From positions 25,514,459 to 25,578,458 of the forward strand of contig OX388349.1 of NCBI GenBank assembly GCA_947579665.1: a stretch of DNA of 64,000 nucleotides. Reading direction: 5' to 3'. Shown here piece by piece: positions 33,043 to 43,669 of the stretch. The stretch is from Sympetrum striolatum. Lineage: Eukaryota > Arthropoda > Insecta > Odonata > Libellulidae. The notes beneath the pieces are model-generated. The model did not search any database and had not been told where the DNA came from. It was given only the letters and a program-made list of their open reading frames with translations. Numbering within the stretch: the first letter of the stretch is position 1; every line of letters begins with the position of its first letter. The position numbers and the translations under genes were made by a program.

Positions 33043-36000
33043 GGACGTTTCGATTTCAATGCTTCCCACCTCCCAATAATTTTCATCTTGGCCACATTAG
33101 AAAGGCCTTATTTACTTGAGCAACTAAAGTGTCACCAACACATTAAGTTTTCCATGAATCTTGCCATTTAAAGTCTTTTCGCCAGAATCCTGTATCTTGC
33201 TGCATATTTCCCCACTTATGTGGTGTTTGTGTATGTTTTCCTGCTGTACATATTTTTTCCTTTTACATTGATTTTTTTATCTTCACCTCAAAAGTTTACA
33301 TATCTATTTCTATTCATTTATTTACAATTTGTTTTTATTTATATCATTTACGGAAGATAAAGTTGAGGAAGGAACTTTTCAGTCATTACCTCATCTCAAT
33401 AAATATCTTAAGACATGCACAAAAACATTTGTACAGCTTTGCACAATGTAGCCGTCTTCACGTCTGGTGCTTCGCGTCAATTTTTTTAATCAAAGTCGTC
33501 CGCGTTGTAAAAGGCCAGGAGCCGTTGAATAAAGACTACTCTCGAGGAATGCAAGAGGTAAAACTTGGTGAAACGGACGTTTAGGCCCACATTTTGTAAA
33601 ATCGATTCCTTGGTCAAACCTTGACTATGGCCAATTCAAGTTCCACTTGCAATTTCATGCAATGTCGCTTCGGACTGCACAACACAAGGGTGTCACCAAT
33701 CGTTTACAATTCTTTCGTGAGGGCCAATGAATGTACGAGTGAGAGATAAGCGTGAAAAGATTTTCTGATTCGTATCTTGACCTCTTTCTCGCTTTTTCAA
33801 CGCCTCGCCCTACTTTTCGCAGCATAGATAAAGGGGGCAATCGAGAAAAATGGCCCTGGAGTCGCCGAGGGAATGTCTCTCGTTCGATAGCCTTCCGTTG
33901 AGGAAAGACCTTCCACACCCGTTTCCTTCCTTATCCAAAAGCTCTGTTCGAGTGAGACAAGAAACAGCTTATGCCCGCTTTCGAGTGGGTTCTTACGACC
34001 AAAGCTTACGTGGAAGTGGAGGGATAGGTAAAGTTGAATGAATTAGATAAAAAGTAACTTGGAATGTAAGGAAACTTGACGTATCGTAAGAGTTATACAG
34101 GCTTTTTACCAGGAGAGGGTTTTAGCTATCAGTGGCCTGAAGAAAAAAGAGGCCCCAGTGTTTGTATTGTATTTGTAGCTTAGTCGATAATTAGATGTTA
34201 TGTTCGTGAAGGGTTTTTGTAAACGTATAATAACAATTTTTGCGTTATTTTTTATGTTAGACTAGAAATATGCGGAAAAGTGTGCGATGTAATACGGGAT
34301 AAGTTTCTCCGCAAGCACCGAATCCTTTCATGGCCCTTGAATAGAACGTCGAAGTGGAAATTTCCCAGACCTCGTCTTCTCCTTGGAGTTGCGATCCAAC
34401 GAAATAGCAGAACGAGGAAACTCAAGTCAGCGGAAATTGATATTCGCGAGTAAGTTAAGAATGGCAATAAAACGTATCAATTTTCCCTCGCGAAAAAAGT
34501 AAATGTCGCTTGCAATGGCCGGGGGCGAATTCTTCCATACATGAAGGAATTCGCCTAGTTTGGGGAGAACGGTTTTCCTTTCCTGAGTAAAAATAACATT
34601 ACAGGCGCTGAAGGAACGCATCTCTTCATATCATCGAATACTGTGATTATCCACTACGATTTTGGTATCCAAAATTATCTGGGTTGCAGCTACCCAGTAG
34701 ATGTAGAAATAATTTAAGAAAAAATGATATTTAGTATTTTTAGGATTGCTCCAACAGCTGAGGTCATTCCGAGCATATTTTGGCCCAAAATGGGATTGGG
34801 ATTTTCAGCCGCTTTCACTAATGGAGATTGCACTACCCGCTTGCCTATCTGGGAGCCCTCCCTTGACCAAATAATAACGTTGCTGGAGTACTATAGTTAT
34901 CCAAGAAAAACCTTTTAGAAAATGTAACTACTTCTTATAGAATTTCAATTTTATGCACTATGTATCATATATTAAATATATGAATATTTTAAAATACAAA
35001 GCCATTGCGAGACCTTTAATTTTGAAATATGTATAAACTAACGGAAAAGACTTTTTCAGCGAATAATGTCCACATACTCGTACGAAATATTATGATTTAA
35101 ACAATGCAATGCAATCTATTAGCAATCTGTATGTGAGATCACGTAATGAGACATTTTTATAATCGATTCAATTAATAGATCAGAAATTTATCGAGTCAAA
35201 TTTAATGTTTAACTTGGTTTAAGAAGTTCGCCGTTTATTAAGGGATCATCTCTAAACGTAGAAGCCGAATAGCTAACAAAGTTGCTTGCTTTAGCTATTC
35301 GTTGGTACTCATCTTGTTGTTGTTTGAGTTTGCTTTAATTCAAGAGCGATAGACACATCGAACTTGTATGATGAGACGAAGATTGCCGACTGCTTACGAA
35401 TTACCTTAAAATACCACATTTCGTTTTATAAGGATGACAAATTAAGTCAAAATCAGTGGATAATAGAAGAGATGATGATCCGGAAAAAACTTTAAATTTC
35501 AAGTTTATCAAATATTTCCTTCGATGAAATAATATTCAATAATTGCAATACTTCTCAGCAAGCCTTTAAACACGGCTTGATACTGTAAGTTAACTGTCAG
35601 TTATACGCGTTTTCTATTTAATCATCGTGTTATATTTAATAATGATATATCTTTATTAGAGATAACTTCGTTATACTACATTTTTATTTTGATTCACCAA
35701 TTACTCATTAATTAATTATAATAATTAGTAAGTAAATGGTGATGTTTGAACCTCGTTTAGTTATTTTTAATCATACTATCCTGGATAAACGACTTACGGT
35801 TTATTTTCTTATAATATAATCTATTAGTTAATTAAAACCCTTTCGCAATTTTGTAACCATTATTTTCATAATGAATTATTGCCTGAATTAATAAAATTAA
35901 ACACCTTTTGCTTTCTCATTCTTCTATTGTCAATGAATTTCATTAATTGGTCCACCTTTTGTTAGCTGTTTTTTGGATTTCTCATATCAAATGAAAAGTT

Positions 36001-37505
36001 AATTTTTATTAGTTGAAATTGGAATAATAAATTAAAGTCTTGAGAGGATCTCAATTAAAGTAAGTTTCGTGTTTTGTTTTTCATTTTTCTTGGAGTGTAA
36101 AAGTGTGGGAATATGGTTGTTATAGCAAATCGTACGTTAATAGAGGTGTGGTGGGAGGTTAAGGATATGTAATATGTAGTACACATTATCGTTTACATTT
36201 TTCTGTTTCTTTGAATTTTCGGTCTGCTCTCGTTCAATTATAATAGTTCCACTTCAACTTGTGATTTCACGTTTTAGGAGGACTTTCTTGTTTCGCTCTT
36301 CTTCGAAGGAAGCAAATTTCTCAGCACTTGAAGATTGTCAATTGACAACTTCTCAGCGTTATACTTAACAGTTTTTTAACTTATATATTTTTCAATATTT
36401 ATAAACTCTTTGACTTTGTGTTATACTATCCCAAAATTAATGAGAGTGAATTAAAATTTTGCTAACTGATTTTATAAATGATGACTAGAAGTGGTTTTCG
36501 CCTCCCAATTTCGTGCAAATGGTCACAATTATAGAAAACTGATTCAAATTCCCGCCGAAGTGCCGATGAAAATTGAGCTATTAACGTCTTATTCAAAGGA
36601 GGGGGACACGGATGAAACTCATAAAATCCTGTTGAATTACTTCACCTAGACTGTGAATTTTTAATGAGATATCGATCACCTTCTAGATCAGAGTTTTCAA
36701 ACCATTTTAATAATCAGCGTCCCCTTGTATCTGAAAATGAGCTCTCGCACTTCCCGAATAAATGTGTTATATATTGTTATACTTATAAAAATACACCTTT
36801 TACAAGATAATTTCTACATTGAATAAACAAATAAATAAATCAAAAAATATATATTACTACATATAAAACAAATTTCTTCATGTTTAATGGGTAGGCTACT
36901 CTCAATTTTCATTAATATTTTAGAAACATCTCTAGTATCTATATAATTGCTCTCTTGCACCCACAGGGGTTTCCTCACCCTGGGATAGGAACCACTGCTC
37001 TAGATTCAAGTATAGATGTATTAGCGTAGCCGTATGTGTATTAACTCTACATCTCTTTCGGGGATTTTCTACACCCCAGGGAAATCTTCTCCCATCTTTC
37101 GGCGCTCTTCGGACAAGAAATAGATCCCGCAACGACACCTTCCTTGGGATGGGGCCAAATGCATTAGATTCGAGAGGATTTGGATGGAAAGGAAAATAAA
37201 TTACACAATTTTATTGTCGAGAATTCCGTGCATGTGGGTGTCGTTGCACGAGGAACAGATCCATTTTCTCGGAAAATGTACTTTTGTAACGAAGGCTTTT
37301 TGATCCGGGAAATGTAAATGCGATGTCTGAGGAGATTCCATCTTGCTCCATGTCAATTTCAATCCCAGCGTAAGAATCTCTCACACAATGAATCCTCGAG
37401 GTGAAAGCCATGGAAATTGCGTGGAATCCAGAATATTTTTGGGAGTTTTCTGCTATCCTAGATTTGAAATTGTTTCCTTTGAAAGGTAGATTTTAGATTT
37501 AAATA
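33043..37505. other. AT-rich DNA, nothing recognised
   Basis: 33640-34040 and 34250-34620 are slightly richer in GC, with overlapping short frames on both strands and no recognisable protein. The rest is plain AT-rich sequence. Confidence 0.45.
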
Positions 37506-37555
37506 CATACCCCGCGAGCCACGAGCGGCGTAAGGCAGGGGGTAAAAGTACTAGG
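37506..37555 (+). repeat. interspersed repeat fragment with ATACCCCGCGAGCC core
   Basis: Same family as 15353 and 16481: CATACCCCGCGAGCCACG, then GTAAGGCAGGGGGTAAAAGT. A short isolated piece. Confidence 0.45.
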
Positions 37556-38479
37556 CACAAGGTACAAAATATTTATTTTTATATGTATATTTAATTCTCA
37601 TTTATACATAGACGAGAAAATAATCCAAATCAAATAAAAAAAATCAATTTAAGTAGAAGTTTATGCTTTAGGTATAGTTCACCTGGCTGACGGTGGTTAG
37701 AAGTATTAAGAAATCAAACGTGCTAAATCTATTGGATTGTCGGTAGCTCTTGTCGAATATGCTCGTAGAAGCTGAATTTTTTATTGATTTGACCGCTGTT
37801 AATTCTCTTGCAATGTAAATAAAGGTAACATCATTGATTAATTTATCGAGAGTTGAATAGTTGGAATTTGGTAATTCTTTTCCTTCATATGCCTTGCATA
37901 CTTTACAAGATATAGAGTGAAATGAAAGGACGATGAAAAAAGGATAAATGGAATTTGTTTTTATAAGAAAATATCATGCAAGGTTTCTGAATGCTCTGAT
38001 AAAATGGACCTTCAAACTCTTCTTTAAATATTTATATATAGAATTGAATTTATTCGTAAGAAGGATCAACAACATCAATGAATTGTCATCTACATTAATA
38101 ATCTGCAAATAATGTCCCTGCAATGTAATCGGTTCATGGTCCACAGTTTCTTCCAACCGGTAGAAAGTACTTACTTTTTGTGAAAATTGTTATATTAAGT
38201 ATGATGTTCCACTAAATTCCATTTGAAATTACCATCCTATCTACATTTCCGAATGCTTGTCGTTTAACTTTTAGAAGGTACTGCATGTCCTGTACAGCAT
38301 ATCATCGGTCGGTTATTTCTTCATATAGAGCATGTGAACATGAATTTCGGAAGCGTAGTCTCGGAACGCATTCACCAGATTTTTCTCGCATTTTGCTTTC
38401 ATTCCTTCTCGTCGAGAAGGGCAATTAATTTCCTCTTCGGCCGAGTCCTGCCTTTTTATAAAACTGGGGTTGGCTGTAG

Positions 38480-38500
38480 AAGAGGAAGAGAGAGAGAGAG
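38480..38500. repeat. (GA)n tract
   Basis: Short GA run within a broader purine-rich stretch from 38480 to 38640. Confidence 0.7.
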
Positions 38501-38710
38501 TTAAGCGAAGATACAGAAACAGCTGTGGGCATGAGGGTTGGTTGGGGATGGCGAAAAGTAATTTAGGCGTGAAAAAGTAATTGGGAGAGGGTTTTGGAAA
38601 GGGGTGGAGGGATTCAGGGAGGGAGAAGGAGGGAGCACAAACATGCCGAAATGCAAACAGCCGTTCTCACCCGCGGTTGGGATTCTCCAGCTTCGTTGAA
38701 CACGGCTTCA

Positions 38711-38781
38711 TCAAAATGGCGGCCATTTGCACGAGAGAATTTGTTTTGTTTGCTATCATGTGTACGAAACCGGAGTTTTAA
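38711..38781 (+). promoter_or_regulatory. YY1/Pho-like site overlapping an ATG with strong start context
   Basis: TCAAAATGGCGGCCATTTGC contains AAATGGC-G-GCCATTT, a perfect 15-base inverted repeat matching the YY1/Pho core (AAnATGGC and its complement) on both strands. The same bases form CAAAATGGCG, a good arthropod translation-start context, opening a 21-codon frame that ends in TAA at 38781. It could be a promoter-proximal factor site, the first codons of an exon, or chance. A TTTTTATAAAA-like stretch lies about 260 bases upstream. Confidence 0.25.
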
Positions 38782-39394
38782 TCGTGACGAAATCATTTGA
38801 TTAATTTAAGGATAGCCTCCGGTTGGAAGTTTTTGATACGACCCTTTAGTAAGTATTTACTTATATATTTATCGGTATTTATATTTATATACATGCATAT
38901 TTATAGTCAATCTTGCATGTTATATTCAAATTGCCTCGATTCTCCACGCATATATCTGCGAGATTGAAATTCCACGCTCATCAAGTGTCAGAGCGACTCC
39001 CATTTCTACTTAAGGCACCGGCGCCGGTGAAAACTCAGAAGAAAACAATTCGTGACTGAAACTACTCGCAAACAGATATAGTGTCGCATTTATCCGTCTT
39101 CTTTCTATTGAATTTTTTGCTATTGTCTCCCTCAAAGAGGGCACGTCATATCTCTTGTGGCGCCACGGCTCGCGCACTTGAGCAACTACTGGAACATAGT
39201 ACCGGGGACTGTAATGGCTTTCTCAGGTTCTGTATTTTTTTACCACGACTTCGCCATTCCAATCACGATTCCGATGTATAGGGCTTGGGATGGAGACGTG
39301 CGAAGCAGATAGGACAGCCAAATATTTCATAAGGATTGTAGACGTCTTCTTAGAGCGATATTTTGCCAGGGATAGGTTTCACGAATGGAAGTCG

Positions 39395-39529
39395 TTTTTT
39401 ACTTTCTCCATATACGAAGTATAGAGAAAGTATTGTTTTCATGAAAAAATTCGACTTCGAGATTTCAACGGAAATACATGTTTTGGGGTCCCTAGAACAC
39501 GTTTTGACTATTTTCGGAATGATGTCTGT

Positions 39530-39566
<37 letters not shown>

Positions 39567-40457
39567 TGTATGTGTGTGTGTGTTAGTGGGCGCTCTATCG
39601 TGAAAACAATTGGTCGTATTAATACCAAACTTCGTATATAGTACTGTGGTGTGTGCTGTCAGAGTTGATTAGTTTTTGGAGTAAATCAGTTGACCGGAAG
39701 TCGAGCTTCATTCATTATAGCTCATTTCCGGTTTTCAAAATATCTCCATAAATATGATATATACGTGCATTGTATTACTTATAAAAGTTTTAGATAATGT
39801 AATTTACTATAACTTTTGTACTTAACATATTTTTGTATCACCGGTTGATTAGGAGTTATTCGTGAAATACCGATAAACCGGAAGTAGCCGTTATGTACTT
39901 TGTGGGCGCTCTAACTTAAAAACGATGCATTATATCAACACCAAATTTCATATATAGTACTTTATTTAGTTTCTTAAGAGTTGATTAGTTTTTGGAGTAA
40001 ATCCGTTAACCGGAAGTCAAGCTGTATTCTTCAAAGCTCATTTCCGGTTTTCAAAATATCTCCATAAATATGATATTTAGGTATATAGTATTATTTATAA
40101 AAGTTTTAGAAAATAAAATTTACTATAACTTTTGGTTGAAACAAATTTTTGTATCACTGATTGTGTAGGAGTTATTCATGAAATACTGATAAACCGGAAG
40201 TTTCTGATTATGTACTTTGTGGGCGCTCTGGGCTCTATGGGCGAAATGCCAATTTCATCGTTTTTCATCGATCATGTCCCGTAAAACATTATTATTCATG
40301 TTTTTGGCGTCAAAGATAATAATATATATATATATATATATTAATCACTCATATTCCAAGTTTAGATGGAATATAGAGTTCGAAATTACTGCGGTAGATA
40401 AATATTTACATCTTATATATATGGAGAAAGTCATGTGCTGGCCACATCAGATTTTTT
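39395..40457. mobile_element. unidentified element X with inverted ends, copy 1 (317 bp inner repeats)
   Basis: Begins TTTTTTACTTTCTCCATATA and ends ATATATGGAGAAAGTCATGT then GGCCACATCAGATTTTTT, so ACTTTCTCCATATA is inverted at the two ends. Next to the left end are a conserved AAAAAATTCGACTTCGAGAT-type segment and a TG microsatellite (about 39527-39583). Inside, GGGCGCTCT recurs with cores at 39591, 39907 and 40224, a 316-317 bp tandem period, each module also holding ACCGGAAGT, GTTGATTAGTTTTTGGAGTA and CTCATTTCCGGTTTTCAAAA. There is no coding capacity; frames across the TG run are low complexity. The second copy at 48882 shares both ends but differs inside. Confidence 0.65.
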
Positions 40458-41427
40458 CATTCTCAAATGGGATTTAATGCAAATAACCTTCCTCGTTGTA
40501 ATTTCCATTCTCTAAATTCAATGTATCCTTTTAAGAGTTCAAATCCTACCTTTGAGGAGAGAGAAATATTTTTGGGTATCATAATAAAATCCATAGATAT
40601 CTTTGTCATTCATAAACACGTCAAGAGAAAAGTAACAGCCAAACTATTTAAAAAAATACATTTAGATTAATAACACAACAACAGCCAATATCATGACGCA
40701 GTTTTGGATACAGTACAACATATACAGGTGTTTATCTTTTTCATTGATTTTGCACACTGAAATCTTTATGTATACTTCTTTATGTATAGGGTGTCCCAAG
40801 AAGAACAAATAATCGTAAGCACAGGGGGAGAGCTCCTTCTGGGATACCAAAATCACAAAAATTTGTGTGTCCGCTTCTTATTTGTTTTCGAGTTAAGATA
40901 TTTTTCATATCAAAGTAAAAACGTGATCTTCAGGACTTTTTTCGACGTGGAAATGTCAATAATTAAGATACAGAGCTTATTGTTTCACTAGAATACATGA
41001 ATTGTTGCTACAACTGGCGCAAAAACATTTTTTGTCAAAGCGGCTTCCATTGAGTCAGAATAAAACTTCAAATTTCAAAAATTGTGAAATAATGAATTTG
41101 AAAAAAATCTTTGAGGCCAATTTTAAAAAAATCACAAAACATTTTTTTGGTGAGTGAATTATTTTATTAACTACTTACCACGCACACTTTATTGAGCTTC
41201 CATTACGGCAACATACTTTAATTAGATTTACATAAGTAAGTCGAATCTTCTCAGGACCGAGGATTCAGTATTCTAACGGACGAGTCAAAACCTCATTGTA
41301 GCTCAAATTTGTTGTAATTAATGTGTTTAATTATCCCAACTACAAAGCCTTTTTCTAATTGGCATTGCTAGGCACTCTCCGGCGCGGTGGTAGGAGATAA
41401 TACCCCTTCCCCTTCGTTACTAGGCGA
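40458..41427. other. AT-rich DNA with a possible transposon terminus
   Basis: TATAGGGTGTCCCAAGAAGA at 40786 resembles the AGGGTGTCCC termini seen at many insect interspersed repeats. The following 250 bases have the look of a decayed non-autonomous repeat, but no second end was found. Nothing else is supported. Confidence 0.3.
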
Positions 41428-41442
41428 AGTCAACGACAATAT
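41428..41442. repeat. target-site duplication of the Jockey-like LINE (3' side of element)
   Basis: AGTCAACGACAATAT, identical to 43655-43669. The pair brackets the LINE exactly and marks a standard target-primed insertion with staggered cuts. Confidence 0.9.
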
Positions 41443-43654
41443 ATATATATAATTTGACATCGTTTGGTGGTGCTGCCTCCATTCTTGCCAGTCCTCCTAG
41501 GGAGCTCCTTCGGGCTGGTGGACTCCTTCGTTGGTGGACCTTCAAGGATATTTTACCTCCACTTTTTCCTCCCTCTTGGGGGGATTGCCAAAGTTCCTCC
41601 TTGCGAGGAGATGGGCCTCCGGAAGAAGTCGCGCCGCTGAGGGGTGTCCAAGGCCAGTCGCTTGAGATGTGCATAATTTCTGGTAGGAAGGCGGGCAAAG
41701 AAGGCCTTCGCTCGTATGGTTGCCAATTCCTGAATTGGGGTGGCTCCAGTCAATATGTAGTTGGTGGGATTAGCAAAGCGCCAGCCAAGCTGCAGGATGG
41801 TGCGAAGGACGGCTCTCTCCGCCTTAGATGGAATTTCCCACGTGGTGCGGGTCAGGAACCCTCTCCAGGCGGGGGAGGCGTACAAAAGAGCACTCAAGAT
41901 GGTTGCCTGGTATAGGTGCAGCCTAACATGGAGCGGCAAGTCCGGGGACATTAGGAGCGGCAGGAGGACCCTCCGGCGAACCCTCGCTTTTATGGCAACC
42001 TGTTGTGCATGATTGCGGAGAGTGAGTCGCCTGTCGAGGGTGACTCCAAGGTAGACTGCTGTGCTTCGCCAATGGACTTCCTCAGCGCCGACGATGATTG
42101 GGTCCGGGTCGTCCGCCGGTCGGAGCATTGAGAAGATAATGGTCTGTGTCTTCTTGGAGTTCACCCCTAACCTCCAGGTGTCGTACCATTCAAGAAGCTG
42201 GTAGGTGGCCCGCTGCAAGTATTTTACAGCAAGTTTCCTGGAGTAGGACTTCGCTAGTAGCGCAGCATCGTCAGCATAAAATGCTGTCATGCAGCCGTAA
42301 AACTTTGTGGGAATGTCCGCACAGAAGATATTGAACAAGATTGGCCCCCAGATGCTACCCTGGGGAACTCCCGCCCTGATGGTTCTGGTGGTAGAGGTGA
42401 TCCCGCCGAAGAAAACGTGGAAGGTCCTGTCCGAGAGGTATGAGGCGATGGTGTTTATCTGCCATGTTGGAAAGTCCAGTCGACGGAGCTTATGGAGAAG
42501 GCCAGCATGCCACATTCGGTCGAAGGCCTTGGTGATGTCGAAGAAGGCCGCTGCAACGTGTCTTTTGTTGTTGAAAGCAGCACTGACGAATTGCAGGACG
42601 CGCAGAAGTTGGTGGGTTGTGGCGTGCTCCTCTCTAAAGCCGTATTGCTCCGCCGGGAGGATATTCCTTTCTGATAGTGTTCTCTGGAAAAAGGGTAGTA
42701 TGGTCCTTTCTACAATCTTCCCCAGTCCGTCCAGCAGCGATATGGGGCGGAAGCTATCTGGGGAGGAGCGAGACTTTCCAGTTTTTAAGATCGGGATGAT
42801 CTTTGCTCTTTTCCATAAAGCTGGGAAGTGGCCCAGTCTGATGATGGCGTTTGTGATGCATACCAGCCAGAGAACCGCCGCGGACGGAAGTCTTCGGAGT
42901 ATTTCGTTTTCAATTCCGTCCGGACCGGGAGCTTTTCGAGTCTTAAGGCGACGGAGAGACGCTTTCACGTCCATGGCGGTGATTGTTGGCGGGTCTGTGT
43001 TAATGGGAAGCTGATGTGGAGGCATCTGAGGAAGTTCAGGACCTGGATTCGGAGAAAATGCGTCCTCTAAGTGGTCAGCGAAGGCCTCCGCCGTAATGGT
43101 GCTCGGCTCTACGGTGGGTATGGTAGCATGACTCCGGAGGGTCAGGCCTTTGGTGAACTTCCACAGAGAACCGTCCTGGGTTTTAGTGGAGGCGATCTTC
43201 TTCTCCCACATTTGGGTTTTCCAGGTAGAGATGCTGGTCTGAATATCCCTCTGCAGTCGCCGGAATTCCCGGCGTAAATGCGGTTCTCCAGTGCGCGTCC
43301 ATCGGCGGCGGATCCTATTTTTCTCTCTAATGGAGGCGATGATGGTTTGAGGAAGTTCCAGTCTCCCTCCGAATCCCCTAGGTTTTCGTGGGATGGTGGC
43401 GTCAGCAGCAGCAGTGATGCTAGAAGCGAGGTTGAGTGTTGCAGCATCGACATCATCAGGAGTTTCCAGCTTCCCTGGTGATGACAGACGGGCTGTTAAG
43501 TCCTCAGCAAAGGCCTCCCAGTTGGCCTTCCTGAGGTTCCTTTTGGTAGCGATGGGTCGAAAGAGTGGTGATGTTCCGAAGAAAGCTGCGACTGGGAGGT
43601 GGTCGCTAGTCAATGCCGGGATGGTGTACATTGTCCTTGGAGGTGGGGACGCGC
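41443..43654 (-). mobile_element. Jockey-like LINE, 5'-truncated, minus strand
   Basis: About 2.2 kb between two 15-base direct repeats. On the minus strand it begins inside the endonuclease domain, reads one continuous frame, has a 3' UTR of only about 110 bases, and ends GATGTCAAATT followed by a short AT-dinucleotide tail instead of poly-A. GC content is well above that of the flanks. The uninterrupted frame and perfect target duplication mean the insertion is young. Confidence 0.92.
41553..43631 (-). CDS. Jockey-clade reverse transcriptase (ORF2, lacking most of the endonuclease)
   Basis: 692 codons from ATG at 43631; the frame is also open upstream to the truncation point, so this ATG is not the original start. 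SDHLPV at residues 9-14 is the C-terminal motif of an apurinic-type (APE) endonuclease, and everything before it is missing. Reverse transcriptase landmarks follow: KAPGPDGIENEIL (about 233), FRPISLLDGLGK (about 294), motif A FFDITKAFD (363-371, D365), motif B GVPQGSIWGPILFN (421-434), motif C FYADD (451-455), and VYLGVTLDRRLT in the thumb. All catalytic aspartates are present and there are no internal stops. It probably cannot mobilise itself without the endonuclease and ORF1, but the polymerase could be active if expressed. Plus-strand frames over this region are shadows. Confidence 0.9.
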   Translation of the reverse strand: MYTIPALTSDHLPVAAFFGTSPLFRPIATKRNLRKANWEAFAEDLTARLSSPGKLETPDDVDAATLNLASSITAAADATIPRKPRGFGGRLELPQTIIASIREKNRIRRRWTRTGEPHLRREFRRLQRDIQTSISTWKTQMWEKKIASTKTQDGSLWKFTKGLTLRSHATIPTVEPSTITAEAFADHLEDAFSPNPGPELPQMPPHQLPINTDPPTITAMDVKASLRRLKTRKAPGPDGIENEILRRLPSAAVLWLVCITNAIIRLGHFPALWKRAKIIPILKTGKSRSSPDSFRPISLLDGLGKIVERTILPFFQRTLSERNILPAEQYGFREEHATTHQLLRVLQFVSAAFNNKRHVAAAFFDITKAFDRMWHAGLLHKLRRLDFPTWQINTIASYLSDRTFHVFFGGITSTTRTIRAGVPQGSIWGPILFNIFCADIPTKFYGCMTAFYADDAALLAKSYSRKLAVKYLQRATYQLLEWYDTWRLGVNSKKTQTIIFSMLRPADDPDPIIVGAEEVHWRSTAVYLGVTLDRRLTLRNHAQQVAIKARVRRRVLLPLLMSPDLPLHVRLHLYQATILSALLYASPAWRGFLTRTTWEIPSKAERAVLRTILQLGWRFANPTNYILTGATPIQELATIRAKAFFARLPTRNYAHLKRLALDTPQRRDFFRRPISSQGGTLAIPPRGRKKWR

Positions 43655-43669
43655 AGTCAACGACAATAT
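43655..43669. repeat. target-site duplication of the Jockey-like LINE (5' side of element)
   Basis: Second AGTCAACGACAATAT, adjoining the truncated 5' end of the element on the minus strand. Confidence 0.9.

Noticed and set aside
39350..39641. Frames of 92 codons on both strands
   Set aside because: They are largely translations of a TG/CA dinucleotide run inside element X.
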